33,180 nt of DNA from CAZJOD01 sp964547525 (GTDB taxonomy: Bacteria; Bacillota; Clostridia; JAAYHZ01): positions 1 to 33,180 of the forward strand of contig CAZJOD010000019.1 in the NCBI GenBank assembly GCA_964547525.1, read 5' to 3'. Within the stretch, counting starts at the first letter, position 1. Every line of letters begins with the position of its first letter. The notes beneath the pieces are model-generated. The model was not told the origin of the DNA. It saw nothing but the letters and a program-made list of their open reading frames with translations, and searched no databases. The position numbers and the translations under genes were made by a program. Of the stretch, positions 7,182-15,903 are shown piece by piece.

Positions 7182-7664
7182 ATGGAAATTAACACAAAAT
7201 TCGTACAGGAATCGTACGTGGAAATGACTCAGCTTGTCATGCCTAACGATACCAATTCTCAAGGTGTTTTATTCGGAGGTACATTGATGAAATGGATCGA
7301 TCTGGCCGGAGCTATGGTTGCTATGCGTCATACCCGTATGGATTGCGTAACGGTTGCATTGGATAATATGGATTTTCATCATTCGGTCAGATTGAATGAA
7401 ATAGTCACTCTAAAAGGAAAACTGACTTGGACGGGAAATACTTCAATGGAAATAAAGATTGACGTGTACGCCGAAGAACCTTATACAGGAAAAACCCGAT
7501 TGACCAATACAGCGTTTATGGTGCTGGTTGCAATGGACAAAGACCATAACCCCGCAAAGGTTCCGGGGATTAAGATAATCAGTGATAATGAAAAAAAGGA
7601 ATATGATAACGCGGTAAAACGTAGAGAAATGAGATTAATGAGGAAAAATAACATTCCTAAGTAA
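7182..7664 (+). CDS. Acyl-CoA thioesterase, hotdog fold (YciA/BACH-like)
   Basis: This is 160 aa. Acyl-CoA thioesterases hydrolyse acyl-CoA to free acid and CoA. The family signature is present: MPNDTNSQGVLFGGTLMKWID at about 19-39, containing the catalytic-type Asn/Asp pair and the G-G-L turn of the hotdog helix, followed by AGAMVAMRH and the VTVALDNMDFHHSV strand. The C-terminal 25 residues are basic (RREMRLMRKNN). ATG 7182 lies 3 bp after the dusB stop, with GAGGGGG in the end of dusB, so the two genes are cotranscribed. The chain-length preference cannot be read from the sequence. Confidence 0.88.
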   Translation: MEINTKFVQESYVEMTQLVMPNDTNSQGVLFGGTLMKWIDLAGAMVAMRHTRMDCVTVALDNMDFHHSVRLNEIVTLKGKLTWTGNTSMEIKIDVYAEEPYTGKTRLTNTAFMVLVAMDKDHNPAKVPGIKIISDNEKKEYDNAVKRREMRLMRKNNIPK

Positions 7665-7723
7665 TAATATCTTCATTTATACAGTATCTTTTAAAAGAAT
7701 AACGATAAAGTAAAGGATATTGT

Positions 7724-9265
7724 ATGACCGGAAAACAATTGGCAAAAGGTGCGTTATTATTAACGGCTACGGGACTCATACTTAGATTGATCGGATTTTT
7801 CTACAGGATTTTTCAATCTAACATGATCGGAAATGAAGGTATGGGACTTCTTCAACTTGTAAGTCCTGTTTATTCCTTGATATTGATAACGATGACATCG
7901 GGGTTATCGGTTGCGGTATCCAAGCTTACCGCGCAAGCCGATGAAATCAACGGTGATCCCACAAGGATAATAAAAGCCGCATTACGGCTTGTATTTTTAA
8001 TAGGAATCCCGGTAGGATTTATATTGTTTATATCGTCGGGTGTTATTGCCACACATATTATAAAGGATGTCAGAACGTTAAAATCATTTCGGCTGATCGG
8101 GCTTTTTTTACCGTTGGTTGCCACTTCTTCAGTTTTAAGAGGATATTTTTACGGTAAAAACAATGTGTTACCATCTTCTATATCACAGTTAGCTGAGCAA
8201 TTTGCGAAGGTTGGTACGGCGATATTTATATACGGAATAATGATTCCAAAAGGTTTGGAATACGCATGTTTAGCTGCGGTTATAGCGAGTATAGCGGGAG
8301 ATCTATGCAGTATGGCTTATTTAAGTATTGTCTTGTTTGTAAAACCTGCACCGGTTAGGAAGTCGCTGTCCAAAGGATCATCTAAAAAAATAATGACAAA
8401 CTTGATAAAAATTTCGATACCGGTATCTGTGAATAAATTAATATCATCTGTTTTACATACAGCTGAAATTGTGTTAATTCCCAGACGATTGATTTTGTCA
8501 GGCTTGAATTATGCTCAAGGAATGGATTTGTTCGGTCGATTTTCAGGTATGGCACTGCCGTTAATTATGTTTCCTTCCATATTTACAGCTTCATTGGCTA
8601 CAATGTTAGTTCCGTCGATTGCAAAAGATATGAACAAAAAAGATGATGAAAATCTTTTAGCTAAAATTTCTAAATCAATTCAATTAACAATGGTAATAGG
8701 TTTTTTGTTTTCTGCCGTCTTTAATTCATGCGCATATGAATTTGGTGAGTTATTATTCGCAGGAAAAAATGTGGGAGAAGTTATTAAGATTTTATCTTGG
8801 TCATGTATATTTGTTTACCTTAATCAAACACTTTCAGGTATTATGAGTGGTCTTAACAAGCAAACCGCTTTCATGTGGAATTCTATGATCGGTTGTGTAT
8901 TAAGAATCATAGTTGTTTATTTTTTAATTCCCATAAAAGGAATAACTGTATATGTATGGGGCATCAGCATCAGTTTTGCATTAACAGCGGTTTTAAATCT
9001 TTATACAATATATAAAACCACCGGAACTAAATTTGATTTCAGGAAGTGGGTGTTCAAACCTGCTTTGGTGTTCTTAGCTATGCACGCCACAGGAGAATAT
9101 ATAACATCGTTATTATCAATAATGGGCATATTCGGTAAGTTCCATCTGTTTATAGTTATAACCGGTACCGCTCTTATAGGCCTTATGATGATGTTCGGAG
9201 TGGGTGCCATTAGCTTTAGGGAAACAATTTTTATGCTTGGAATTAAAAAAGATAGAAATTCGTAG
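7724..9265 (+). CDS. MOP-superfamily lipid flippase, SpoVB-like
   Basis: This is 513 aa with about 13-14 hydrophobic spans and the typical opening LAKGALLLTATGLILRLIGF followed by FYRIFQSNMIGNEGMGLLQL. It belongs to the MATE/MOP group that includes SpoVB, MurJ-like and polysaccharide export flippases. SpoVB of Bacillus is needed for spore cortex peptidoglycan and is thought to move lipid-linked precursors across the membrane. Assignment to SpoVB rather than another MOP flippase rests on the N-terminal pattern and the Clostridia setting. ATG 7724 has AAGGA upstream. No terminator is apparent before the heat-shock promoter. Confidence 0.72.
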   Translation: MTGKQLAKGALLLTATGLILRLIGFFYRIFQSNMIGNEGMGLLQLVSPVYSLILITMTSGLSVAVSKLTAQADEINGDPTRIIKAALRLVFLIGIPVGFILFISSGVIATHIIKDVRTLKSFRLIGLFLPLVATSSVLRGYFYGKNNVLPSSISQLAEQFAKVGTAIFIYGIMIPKGLEYACLAAVIASIAGDLCSMAYLSIVLFVKPAPVRKSLSKGSSKKIMTNLIKISIPVSVNKLISSVLHTAEIVLIPRRLILSGLNYAQGMDLFGRFSGMALPLIMFPSIFTASLATMLVPSIAKDMNKKDDENLLAKISKSIQLTMVIGFLFSAVFNSCAYEFGELLFAGKNVGEVIKILSWSCIFVYLNQTLSGIMSGLNKQTAFMWNSMIGCVLRIIVVYFLIPIKGITVYVWGISISFALTAVLNLYTIYKTTGTKFDFRKWVFKPALVFLAMHATGEYITSLLSIMGIFGKFHLFIVITGTALIGLMMMFGVGAISFRETIFMLGIKKDRNS

Positions 9266-9320
9266 AAATTATGAGAAAATAAAAGATTTTATCAGATATT
9301 TTTATAAAAAAAGATTTAAT

Positions 9321-9337
9321 AGTCAAAGATAGTCAAA
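9321..9337 (+). promoter_or_regulatory. CtsR operator, upstream box
   Basis: AGTCAAA-GAT-AGTCAAA is an exact match to the CtsR direct heptanucleotide repeat (RGTCAAA-NAN-RGTCAAA). It lies immediately upstream of the -35 of the hsp20 promoter. CtsR is the class III heat-shock repressor of Gram-positives. Confidence 0.88.
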
Positions 9338-9345
9338 AACAAATT

Positions 9346-9373
9346 TTGATAAATATAAAACTCATGCTATAAT
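9346..9373 (+). promoter_or_regulatory. Promoter of the hsp20 genes
   Basis: TTGATA (9346-9351), 16-base spacer with a TGC extension, TATAAT (9368-9373). It is bracketed by the two CtsR boxes, so repression by CtsR is likely. Confidence 0.8.
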
Positions 9374-9383
9374 GTTCTTGTAA

Positions 9384-9400
9384 GGTCAAAGATAGTCAAA
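9384..9400 (+). promoter_or_regulatory. CtsR operator, downstream box
   Basis: GGTCAAA-GAT-AGTCAAA is a second exact CtsR box starting 11 bases after the -10, so it covers the early transcribed region. Together with the box at 9321-9337 it would clamp RNA polymerase access. Confidence 0.88.
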
Positions 9401-9446
9401 GGCAATAAAAATTATTGAGTGTAAAATATTATGGAGGTGTATGAAT

Positions 9447-9881
9447 ATGTACGGATTAGTTCCATTTTCAAGAGGTGAAACGGTAAGTGATTTTCAGGAT
9501 GTATATGATTTATTTAACCGTTTTTTCAACGCTTCTTTGAAGGCTCCACAGACCACAGGTAGCATGAGATGTGACATAAGGGAAAATGACAAAAGTTATA
9601 TTTTGGACATTGAATTACCGGGTGTGAAGAAAGAAGATATTGATATTCGATTGGATAACGGATACTTAAGTGTATCTGTGGAAGCCAAAGAAGAACAAAA
9701 GAAGGAAAAACGTAATTATATCATTCAGGAAAGAAAATACGGCGGATGTCAAAGGAGTTTCAAAGTGGGTTCTCATTTGACTAAAGATGATATTAACGCA
9801 CAGTATGAAGCCGGGATATTAACTATCACTATTCCTAAAAAAGAAGAGACAGCTAAAAGTTATAAAATCGACATCATGTAA
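9447..9881 (+). CDS. Small heat-shock protein Hsp20, first copy
   Basis: This is 144 aa. sHsps are ATP-independent holdase chaperones that bind unfolding proteins. The alpha-crystallin domain spans about 38-130 and includes DIELPGVKKEDIDIRLDNGY, the strand pair YLSVSVEAK, and YGGCQRSFKV. It closes with the GILTITIPKK strand and the I-x-I type motif. ATG 9447 is preferred to ATG 9441 because GGAGG at 9433-9437 is nine bases from 9447 but only three from 9441; the second copy also starts MYxLVPF. It is under the CtsR-bracketed promoter. It shares many blocks with the copy at 10132, so a tandem duplication is likely. Confidence 0.93.
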   Translation: MYGLVPFSRGETVSDFQDVYDLFNRFFNASLKAPQTTGSMRCDIRENDKSYILDIELPGVKKEDIDIRLDNGYLSVSVEAKEEQKKEKRNYIIQERKYGGCQRSFKVGSHLTKDDINAQYEAGILTITIPKKEETAKSYKIDIM

Positions 9882-10131
9882 TAGAGTAACAAAAGAACAT
9901 AATACACATAAACAATGAATAAAACAAAACTTTACATTGTGGAGTTCCGACCGCTTTGTATAAGACAAAAATTTCATTATTGCAGGAATCATAGGTTTAA
10001 AAATGGAACGGGCAAATGATGTGAGCCCGTTATGATACATAATGTTAACACGAACATTATGGGGTATATTTGTATATATATGAAGTATTGTGAAATAATA
10101 TTTTTAATCAAAAAAAACGGAGGTGTTTTAT
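9882..10131. other. Spacer between the two hsp20 genes with two hairpins
   Basis: AACGGGC (10007-10013) pairs with GCCCGTT (10025-10031), but no T-run follows. CATAATGTT (10038-10046) pairs with AACATTATG (10053-10061) around six bases, a candidate operator or processing stem. No CtsR or CIRCE match and no convincing promoter are seen, so the second hsp20 may be read from the first promoter. Confidence 0.5.
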
Positions 10132-10575
10132 ATGTATGATTTGGTACCTTTTGGTAGAAGAGCCGAAAGACTGGCTAGGACAGCCTTTAGCGATGTATCG
10201 GATGTTTTTGATAACTTTTTTAATTCCTTTACTTTCCCGGTTGCAGGAAACTTAATGAGAAGCGATATTAAAGAAAAAGGTAATGAGTATGAGATAGATA
10301 TCGAACTGCCCGGTGTGAAAAAAGAAGATATTAATGTAAATTTGGATAACGGATATCTTACCGTATCGGTCAATACTCAGGAAGAAACTAAGTCCGAAAA
10401 GGAAAACTACATTGTTCAGGAAAGGAAATACGGTGGATATCAAAGAAGCTTCAGACTAAACAGTGATATTGACAAATCCGATATAAAAGCGGCATATAAA
10501 GATGGAATTTTAACATTATCCATTCCTAAAACCGAGCAAAAGAAAGAGAAAGACACAAAAATAGTTATTAATTAA
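10132..10575 (+). CDS. Small heat-shock protein Hsp20, second copy
   Basis: This is 147 aa. The start is ATG 10132 (MYDLVPFGRR), eight bases after GGAGG at 10119-10123; a GTG at 10123 lies inside the ribosome binding site and is rejected. The alpha-crystallin domain (about 40-133) has DIELPGVKKEDINVNLDNGY, YLTVSVNTQ and YGGYQRSFRL, and ends in ILTLSIPK, close to the first copy. The N-terminal region is Phe-rich (VFDNFFNSFTF), the usual substrate-binding and oligomerisation segment. It is followed by a strong terminator that closes the heat-shock unit. Confidence 0.93.
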   Translation: MYDLVPFGRRAERLARTAFSDVSDVFDNFFNSFTFPVAGNLMRSDIKEKGNEYEIDIELPGVKKEDINVNLDNGYLTVSVNTQEETKSEKENYIVQERKYGGYQRSFRLNSDIDKSDIKAAYKDGILTLSIPKTEQKKEKDTKIVIN

Positions 10576-10613
10576 TGTTATTATATAAAAACGTGTAAGT
10601 GAATTATAATTTC

Positions 10614-10645
10614 AAAAAAGACGGTTTGTTTGAACCGTCTTTTTT
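10614..10645 (+). terminator. Terminator of the hsp20 unit
   Basis: A6, then GACGGTT (10620-10626), loop TGTTTG, AACCGTC (10633-10639) and T6. The A-tract also makes it usable from the minus strand. Confidence 0.9.
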
Positions 10646-10822
10646 GATTTAGGCTAAGTTTCAAAATATGACTTTACCAAAAAACAAGGGGTTCGATACT
10701 CCGAAATTTTTATTAACAGAGCATTAATAATCTGTTTACCGGATATATCATAATGTAGCATATAATCTTAATAATCAATGATATTTTGAAAAGCTTTTAT
10801 TGTGTTTTCAATGTCAATCTTA

Positions 10823-11368
10823 TCATGTATAGTTTTTGTTTAAAATACCGTATCTGATCAAATCATAAATATCTCTGTCATATTCCAAACAACGCAAAAA
10901 TAACAGCGCAGGTTCGATATTAGCTGACGCACCGTTGATAAAATACTTTAGCGAATATTCATCATATGTGATAGTATTAAAATTACTTAAGAACATAAAC
11001 ACAAACTCATTGTTAAAACGATCTGTATAATCAATCCATCTATTTTTAAAAACACCATATGGATAAACCTGTAATAGAACTTGTTTATTTGCTTCAGATT
11101 GAGGATTGTAATCAGTTGAAAAATAAAGAGTATCGTCAACAGTTATTAAGGATGCTATATCTTTGTAGGATTCATAAACCTTTTGAAGTAAATCTTTTTC
11201 CGCTAGATTCACTATTCTATCTCCGTCAAAAGCAAATATACCATTCCAATACACATACCCTTGATTTCCACAATGCCAAGAAAGGTAATCGTTAAAAGAA
11301 CAAATTATCTTTACTTTGTTATTTTTAAATTTTTTAAATACATTCTTCTCAATGAAAATAATCACCAT
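10823..11368 (-). CDS. Hypothetical protein with an N-terminal hydrophobic segment
   Basis: This is 181 aa from ATG 11366-11368. I recognise no family. The body has aromatic-rich strands (WHCGNQGYVYWNGIFAFDGD, then VDDTLYFSTDYNP) and a helical end. The start is doubtful: no good ribosome binding site precedes it. The same frame stays open upstream to about 11435 and encodes a hydrophobic run (VGFYITIIAGVMVIIFI) that looks like a membrane anchor. A one-base change in the C4 or G4 run near 11427-11437 would join it to the cysteine-rich fragment at 11421-11585, so this may be the main part of a frameshifted gene. The 177 bases between it and the hsp20 terminator show nothing else. Confidence 0.45.
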   Translation of the reverse strand: MVIIFIEKNVFKKFKNNKVKIICSFNDYLSWHCGNQGYVYWNGIFAFDGDRIVNLAEKDLLQKVYESYKDIASLITVDDTLYFSTDYNPQSEANKQVLLQVYPYGVFKNRWIDYTDRFNNEFVFMFLSNFNTITYDEYSLKYFINGASANIEPALLFLRCLEYDRDIYDLIRYGILNKNYT

Positions 11369-11420
11369 AACGCCTGCAATTATGGTGATATAAAATCCAA
11401 CCGGGTATGTTACTATAAGT

Positions 11421-11585
11421 TTAATAGGGGCATACTACCCCATAACTTGCACAAGGGCAATCCCAAGCATGTCCTTCATATGAATGTAAATGCAGATTAA
11501 TGTATTGAGTATGGTCATATGGACATGTCCAAACTACATAGCAAAATATTTGTAGACTACAAATATTTATAAATATATAATCTAA
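11421..11585 (-). pseudogene. Cys/His-rich reading-frame fragment, probable remnant
   Basis: This is a 54-codon open stretch without a usual start codon. Its sequence is protein-like rather than random: WTCPYDHTQYINLHLHSYEG followed by HAWDCPCASYGVVCPY, with five Cys and five His in about 36 residues, suggesting a metal site. It ends at TAA (11421-11423), one frame away from the hydrophobic extension of the 10823-11368 gene. Its 5' end runs into the palindrome and promoter region of the downstream operon, where it appears cut off. It may be the N-terminal remnant of a membrane protein. Confidence 0.35.
11544..11568. promoter_or_regulatory. 25-bp perfect palindrome, candidate operator of the lyase/hydrolase operon
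   Basis: Two 12-bp arms, AAATATTTGTAG and CTACAAATATTT, flank a single central A at 11556. It lies 50 bases upstream of the 11618 start codon and just before a TATAAT at 11576-11581, so it would cover the -35 region. The perfect symmetry suggests a dimeric regulator. No regulator gene is adjacent. Confidence 0.65.
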
Positions 11586-11617
11586 TTATATCTGTAATAA
11601 GACAGGAGGAAAATAAG

Positions 11618-13873
11618 ATGAGCAAAGAAAAATATCTTTTATACATTGAAAATGCCCTAAAATGCGGCCGGGAAATGTATGAGGAAAATATAGACAAGTG
11701 GAGAAAAAATTTTAATCCGGGATATTATTTCGGATACATGCCACCGGTACACATCCCTTTACAGGCTCATGTCGAAGGTTTTATGTATTCTGTAAACGGA
11801 AATATCGAGCATGCTTTATGGACTAAAAAATGCCTTCTGGAAATAGAGGAATTAAAGAAAATATATCCGTCGGATAAAAAGAAATCTCACCCTGAATATG
11901 AAAAAGGAATCCCTGCTATGGATGGAGCTTTTTCTTTACAGCCGTATATCCATGGTTATCTATATATAAAAGACAGCGGTGTAATGAATGAAGAAGAAAA
12001 ACAACAAGTGGAAAATACCATAAAAGGATGTGTACATGCTATGCTGCATTTTCCCGAATGGGGCGCTCATAATCGATCCATGCTGAGGGTTTGGAGTCTT
12101 GCTCTGGCGGCAAAGGTTTTAGCAAGTTACAATGAAGCCAATGAATGGAGAAAATTGGCTGATTGTCTGGCGGAAGAAACGCTAGGAGGATGGTCCATTG
12201 AAGATGCGAGCCATTATATAGCTTTATGGCTTCATGCAACGATACGGTACGCCGAGGTGACAGGTAAAGAACAAGAATATTACGCAATGCCGCAAACACG
12301 ATACTATTTTGATTATATTACTCGTTTGATAACTCCGTACGGTCAGATCCCGGATTTCGGGGATACTCACTTTAATTCCAACTGGTATATATGGTTGGAA
12401 TGTCTTGAAAAAGGTGTTGCAATTTATAAGTGCCGACAAATGAGATTTGCAGCGGATAAAATATGGGACTTTGCAATAAACGGTATATATCAAAAAAATG
12501 TAATAAATGAATACAAAGCGGTTGATAATAATTTGAGGTACTCAACTGCAATAGCAAGTCATTTTGTGTATGCTTATACCGATGCTAATGACGGTGTAAT
12601 ACCGGTAAAACCGCAAAGGGATTGTGAGGAGGTTCTTGAGGATCTTATAGGTAAAAAGATAGCGTTTAGAAACGGATGGGATAAAGATTCCACATACCTT
12701 TTATTAAATTACCGGGATGAAGGCGGGTATGGTTTTATTCCTAGAAGGTATTTAAGGACAACTTTATCGGTGCGAGCAGAAAAAATGCATCATGGGCATA
12801 GCGACGAAAACTCGGTGTCACTGTTTGTGAAAGACGGAAATATTTTACTAAATGACGGAGGGTATAGAGAAAATCTACCTAATGGAAAATATCGTAATGA
12901 CATATATCATAACAGATTGGTTTTCAGAAAAGGTTTAAAGAATGAAAACACTGATTTATATGATTTTTTACATGATGAAGGCCATTATAAACATACGGTG
13001 ACCGAAAAACTGCATTTTCAAAACTTTGAACGACTCAGTATGAGTAGAACAAGAGTATATGAATCTAAGACCGATATGGTATGGGACAGAATTATAACAT
13101 ATTTGAAGGATGAAGATGTTTTTGTCATATTGGACTGTGTATTCAATAATAAAGAAGGGGATATAACCATCGCCAATTTGTGGCATACCGGAAGAATATT
13201 GAATATGAATGAAAATTCATACGATACATGCATTCCATACATTTACAAAGGACCCGGCGATAAAGATCCGTACGTTAACAAAGATGATCTTGCTTTGAAT
13301 ATAGCTTTTGCCGATCAAGACAAACAAGCGGGCTTTAATATTATAAAACGCGGATACGGGGAAAGTGTTATGCTTTATCAATATGTATCCGAGTATTTAA
13401 AACAAGGACAAATAAAATGTTTTACAACGGTGCTTACTCCACATGACAAAAGCACCGAAACAGTTTGTTGCAAGGGGAAGGTCACAGTGGAACCGACCTG
13501 TAATAATGAAGGGATATCAATTGTATATCAAGGAAAGAACACGGTTTATTTAACATATAAGATTGACCTTGATAAGGGTATATCACCGGATGAGGATTTG
13601 TATCCTCGTTATACATGGGAAGAAGGTAAAATCTCATATGGAAAAATAATCACCGATTCTGATTTTTCGTATGTTGAGGATACCAAAGAAAAGATTTTAT
13701 ACGGGTTTATTAACGGATCAGGTTTGGAATATAATCGAAGCGGTTTGTTTTATACTCCAAAATTTACAACATATAGTTTTACATCCGACAAATCGGCGGT
13801 TACGGATCATAAATGGAAAGCTTGGTATGGAGAAGTGAAAAAAGGAGTTTTGGAAGATAATGCAAAAATTTAG
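11618..13873 (+). CDS. Heparinase II/III-type polysaccharide lyase-like protein, cytoplasmic
   Basis: This is 751 aa. The N-terminal half (about 1-330) is helical with repeated aromatic patterns, as in the (alpha/alpha) toroid of polysaccharide lyases, and includes WGAHNRSMLRVWSLALAA at about 148-165. The second half is a beta-sandwich of the heparinase II/III type. HHGHSDENSV at 391-400 matches the H.H.D.N signature of that family, followed by GNILLNDGGY and YHNRLVF at about 430-436. Lyases of this fold cleave uronic-acid-containing glycans by beta-elimination. There is no signal peptide, so it should act inside the cell on oligosaccharides. The substrate is unknown. ATG 11618 has a strong AGGAGG. 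Its end overlaps the next gene by 14 bases. Confidence 0.65.
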   Translation: MSKEKYLLYIENALKCGREMYEENIDKWRKNFNPGYYFGYMPPVHIPLQAHVEGFMYSVNGNIEHALWTKKCLLEIEELKKIYPSDKKKSHPEYEKGIPAMDGAFSLQPYIHGYLYIKDSGVMNEEEKQQVENTIKGCVHAMLHFPEWGAHNRSMLRVWSLALAAKVLASYNEANEWRKLADCLAEETLGGWSIEDASHYIALWLHATIRYAEVTGKEQEYYAMPQTRYYFDYITRLITPYGQIPDFGDTHFNSNWYIWLECLEKGVAIYKCRQMRFAADKIWDFAINGIYQKNVINEYKAVDNNLRYSTAIASHFVYAYTDANDGVIPVKPQRDCEEVLEDLIGKKIAFRNGWDKDSTYLLLNYRDEGGYGFIPRRYLRTTLSVRAEKMHHGHSDENSVSLFVKDGNILLNDGGYRENLPNGKYRNDIYHNRLVFRKGLKNENTDLYDFLHDEGHYKHTVTEKLHFQNFERLSMSRTRVYESKTDMVWDRIITYLKDEDVFVILDCVFNNKEGDITIANLWHTGRILNMNENSYDTCIPYIYKGPGDKDPYVNKDDLALNIAFADQDKQAGFNIIKRGYGESVMLYQYVSEYLKQGQIKCFTTVLTPHDKSTETVCCKGKVTVEPTCNNEGISIVYQGKNTVYLTYKIDLDKGISPDEDLYPRYTWEEGKISYGKIITDSDFSYVEDTKEKILYGFINGSGLEYNRSGLFYTPKFTTYSFTSDKSAVTDHKWKAWYGEVKKGVLEDNAKI

Positions 13874-15686
13874 TAATACTAATTTCGATAATAAAAAAGT
13901 TATTTTTGACATAATGGTTCCGCAGAATATAACCGATTATTCTTTTTTGGACTTTGAAAAAGATGTGATCAAAGCAAAAAAAGCGGGAGCTACGCATATT
14001 ACAATAAGTCAATTGGAAAAAAGCAGATGGATTTGGGAAAAAGATATGAATGATCCTTATCCAAACTGGGGAATGTTATTGTTATCTTTATTTAAGGTAA
14101 TAATTCCCGACGAATTGAAAAGTTATTTACCACAAGATTATGCAGACCGTAATTTACAGACTTTAAAGGAACGAATGAGGATTTTGAAAAAATATAACCT
14201 TAAAGCGGCATTAAATCTATGCGAACCTTTTTATTTACCGGAAAGCGTATATAGGGATCGCCCCGATTGGAGGGGTCCGCGCTGCGATCACCCGAGAAGA
14301 GCGGTTAATTATTATTACAGTCCGTGTATAGACAATCCGGAGGTGTTACATGTTTATAAAAAAACAATGTGTGAATTATTAAATCACATAGACGTTGATT
14401 ATATAATGATATATACCAATGACAGCGGAGGAGGTTTATGTTGGAGCACAGGATTGTACTCAGGAAAGAACGGGCCTTCTTGGTGTAAAAACCGTTCTGC
14501 GGCCGATAGGATCATCGGTTTTCTAGATATGTTAATAAAAGGGGCCAAGGATGCCGGAAAAGATCCGGATATTGAGATAAACAGTAACATAGGGTTTAAA
14601 GAAAATGAACATACGATGGATTCCATATGGCCTAATTTGAAAGACAACATGTCGGTTAATAATAAAACAAACAAAGGAATCCCCATGACGTCGCATGTAG
14701 ATACTGGTTATGAATATTCCATATCTCCGGTTAAAAACATACCCCTTACTATATCGTTTTTGGACAAGCTCGGAGCGGCATATAAAAATAATACTAAAAA
14801 TATTCGTCTGGTTATACCCTCATCGGATAATGACGAATACTTTCTTATAGCAGAAGAATTCAAAAAAAATCCAGCTGACAATCTATTTGATAGAGTAGGT
14901 ATTTTGAGGAAGGTGACGGAGAATATATTTGGAGATGATGCAGCCGATGATATTCTTGATGTATACAGTTATATAGATAAAGCTTTAATACACTTTGCCG
15001 ATACTAATATAGAAGGACTTGTTCTTTGCAGTGTGAATCAAAGATGGTTAAATCGACCCTTTGTTTTGTTCCCAAACGAGCTTACTCAAGATCAAAAAGA
15101 TTATTACAGACCTTTTTTGTTTCAAGCTAATGATGAAAATCAAGCTAATGATCTTTTAAATCTACAATGTACAAGTTTTATAAGAGGTTATTATGCGGTG
15201 TTTTTAGCGTCGAAAGCGTTAAGCAGAGCCATAGAGAATAATAAGAAAGCAATAAACATATTATCAATGCACGGGTTAAAATCTCAAGAAATTGCTGTTG
15301 CGGAGAAATTAAATCTCACGGCAGACAGGCTGAAGTTATTAAATTGCTTCTTTAAAAATGCAATACATGCTATGAAATTTCAAGATATAATCGATAATGC
15401 GGATTATGAAGCGGTTCCGGAAATAAGCCCGAAGTGGCCTATTGATGCACAACCGGAATTGTTGGAATATGAATCGTTGATCAGAGCGGAAATTGATAAC
15501 ACATATGAGATTATAAAATTGATAAGGGGTAGGGAACGGAAGATGCTTATAACAGCTTTGGAACATGAGCTCGAAGACATTTTCATGTTCAGTCCGAACA
15601 TTGTGTCACAGTTGGAAAAGAAAATAAATATAATGCTTGATTGCCAACTTGATGGTAAAAGATTGTTTGTCACAAATAATAAGTAA
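13860..15686 (+). CDS. Putative TIM-barrel glycoside hydrolase-like protein
   Basis: This is 608 aa; its start ATG 13860 overlaps the lyase gene by 14 bases, so the two are translationally coupled. I do not recognise a numbered family with certainty. The first 330 residues alternate strands and helices as in a (beta/alpha) barrel: KKVIFDIMVP (12-21), GATHITIS (43-50), NLKAALNLCEPF (113-124), and YIMIYTNDSGGGLCW (181-195). The last has the acidic-plus-glycine pattern of a sugar-hydrolase active-site loop. DPDIEINSN and IRLVIPSSDNDEY follow as later strands. The C-terminal 250 residues are mostly helical. No signal peptide is present. Coupling to the lyase suggests it acts on the same glycan, perhaps trimming lyase products. 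The fold call is inference. Confidence 0.45.
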   Translation: MQKFSNTNFDNKKVIFDIMVPQNITDYSFLDFEKDVIKAKKAGATHITISQLEKSRWIWEKDMNDPYPNWGMLLLSLFKVIIPDELKSYLPQDYADRNLQTLKERMRILKKYNLKAALNLCEPFYLPESVYRDRPDWRGPRCDHPRRAVNYYYSPCIDNPEVLHVYKKTMCELLNHIDVDYIMIYTNDSGGGLCWSTGLYSGKNGPSWCKNRSAADRIIGFLDMLIKGAKDAGKDPDIEINSNIGFKENEHTMDSIWPNLKDNMSVNNKTNKGIPMTSHVDTGYEYSISPVKNIPLTISFLDKLGAAYKNNTKNIRLVIPSSDNDEYFLIAEEFKKNPADNLFDRVGILRKVTENIFGDDAADDILDVYSYIDKALIHFADTNIEGLVLCSVNQRWLNRPFVLFPNELTQDQKDYYRPFLFQANDENQANDLLNLQCTSFIRGYYAVFLASKALSRAIENNKKAINILSMHGLKSQEIAVAEKLNLTADRLKLLNCFFKNAIHAMKFQDIIDNADYEAVPEISPKWPIDAQPELLEYESLIRAEIDNTYEIIKLIRGRERKMLITALEHELEDIFMFSPNIVSQLEKKINIMLDCQLDGKRLFVTNNK

Positions 15687-15903
15687 CCCGATCTTTTATA
15701 CAATAAAAAGTAACTGAATGAAAGTTCATTCCATAGTATAACAAATATAACAAATAATAACATAAATGAAATAGATGAAACTTGGAAACTTCTAGTGTGT
15801 TAGTTATAATATTTTAATTAAACAAAAAATATAGCGTTGTTTTTAGTTTAATGAGGAGTGGTTAAAAAAAGACAGTAAAAATAAAAAACTTATAAATATT
15901 CTC
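15687..15903. other. Intergenic region before the his promoter
   Basis: No gene is seen. A short palindrome GAATGAA-AG-TTCATTC (15716-15731) lies just past the hydrolase-like gene. No convincing T-tailed terminator is present, and no T-box features (specifier loop, antiterminator) were found. Confidence 0.5.

Noticed and set aside
9882..10131. A second CtsR or CIRCE site for the second hsp20 gene
   Set aside because: No RGTCAAA repeat or CIRCE match is present; only unrelated inverted repeats are found.
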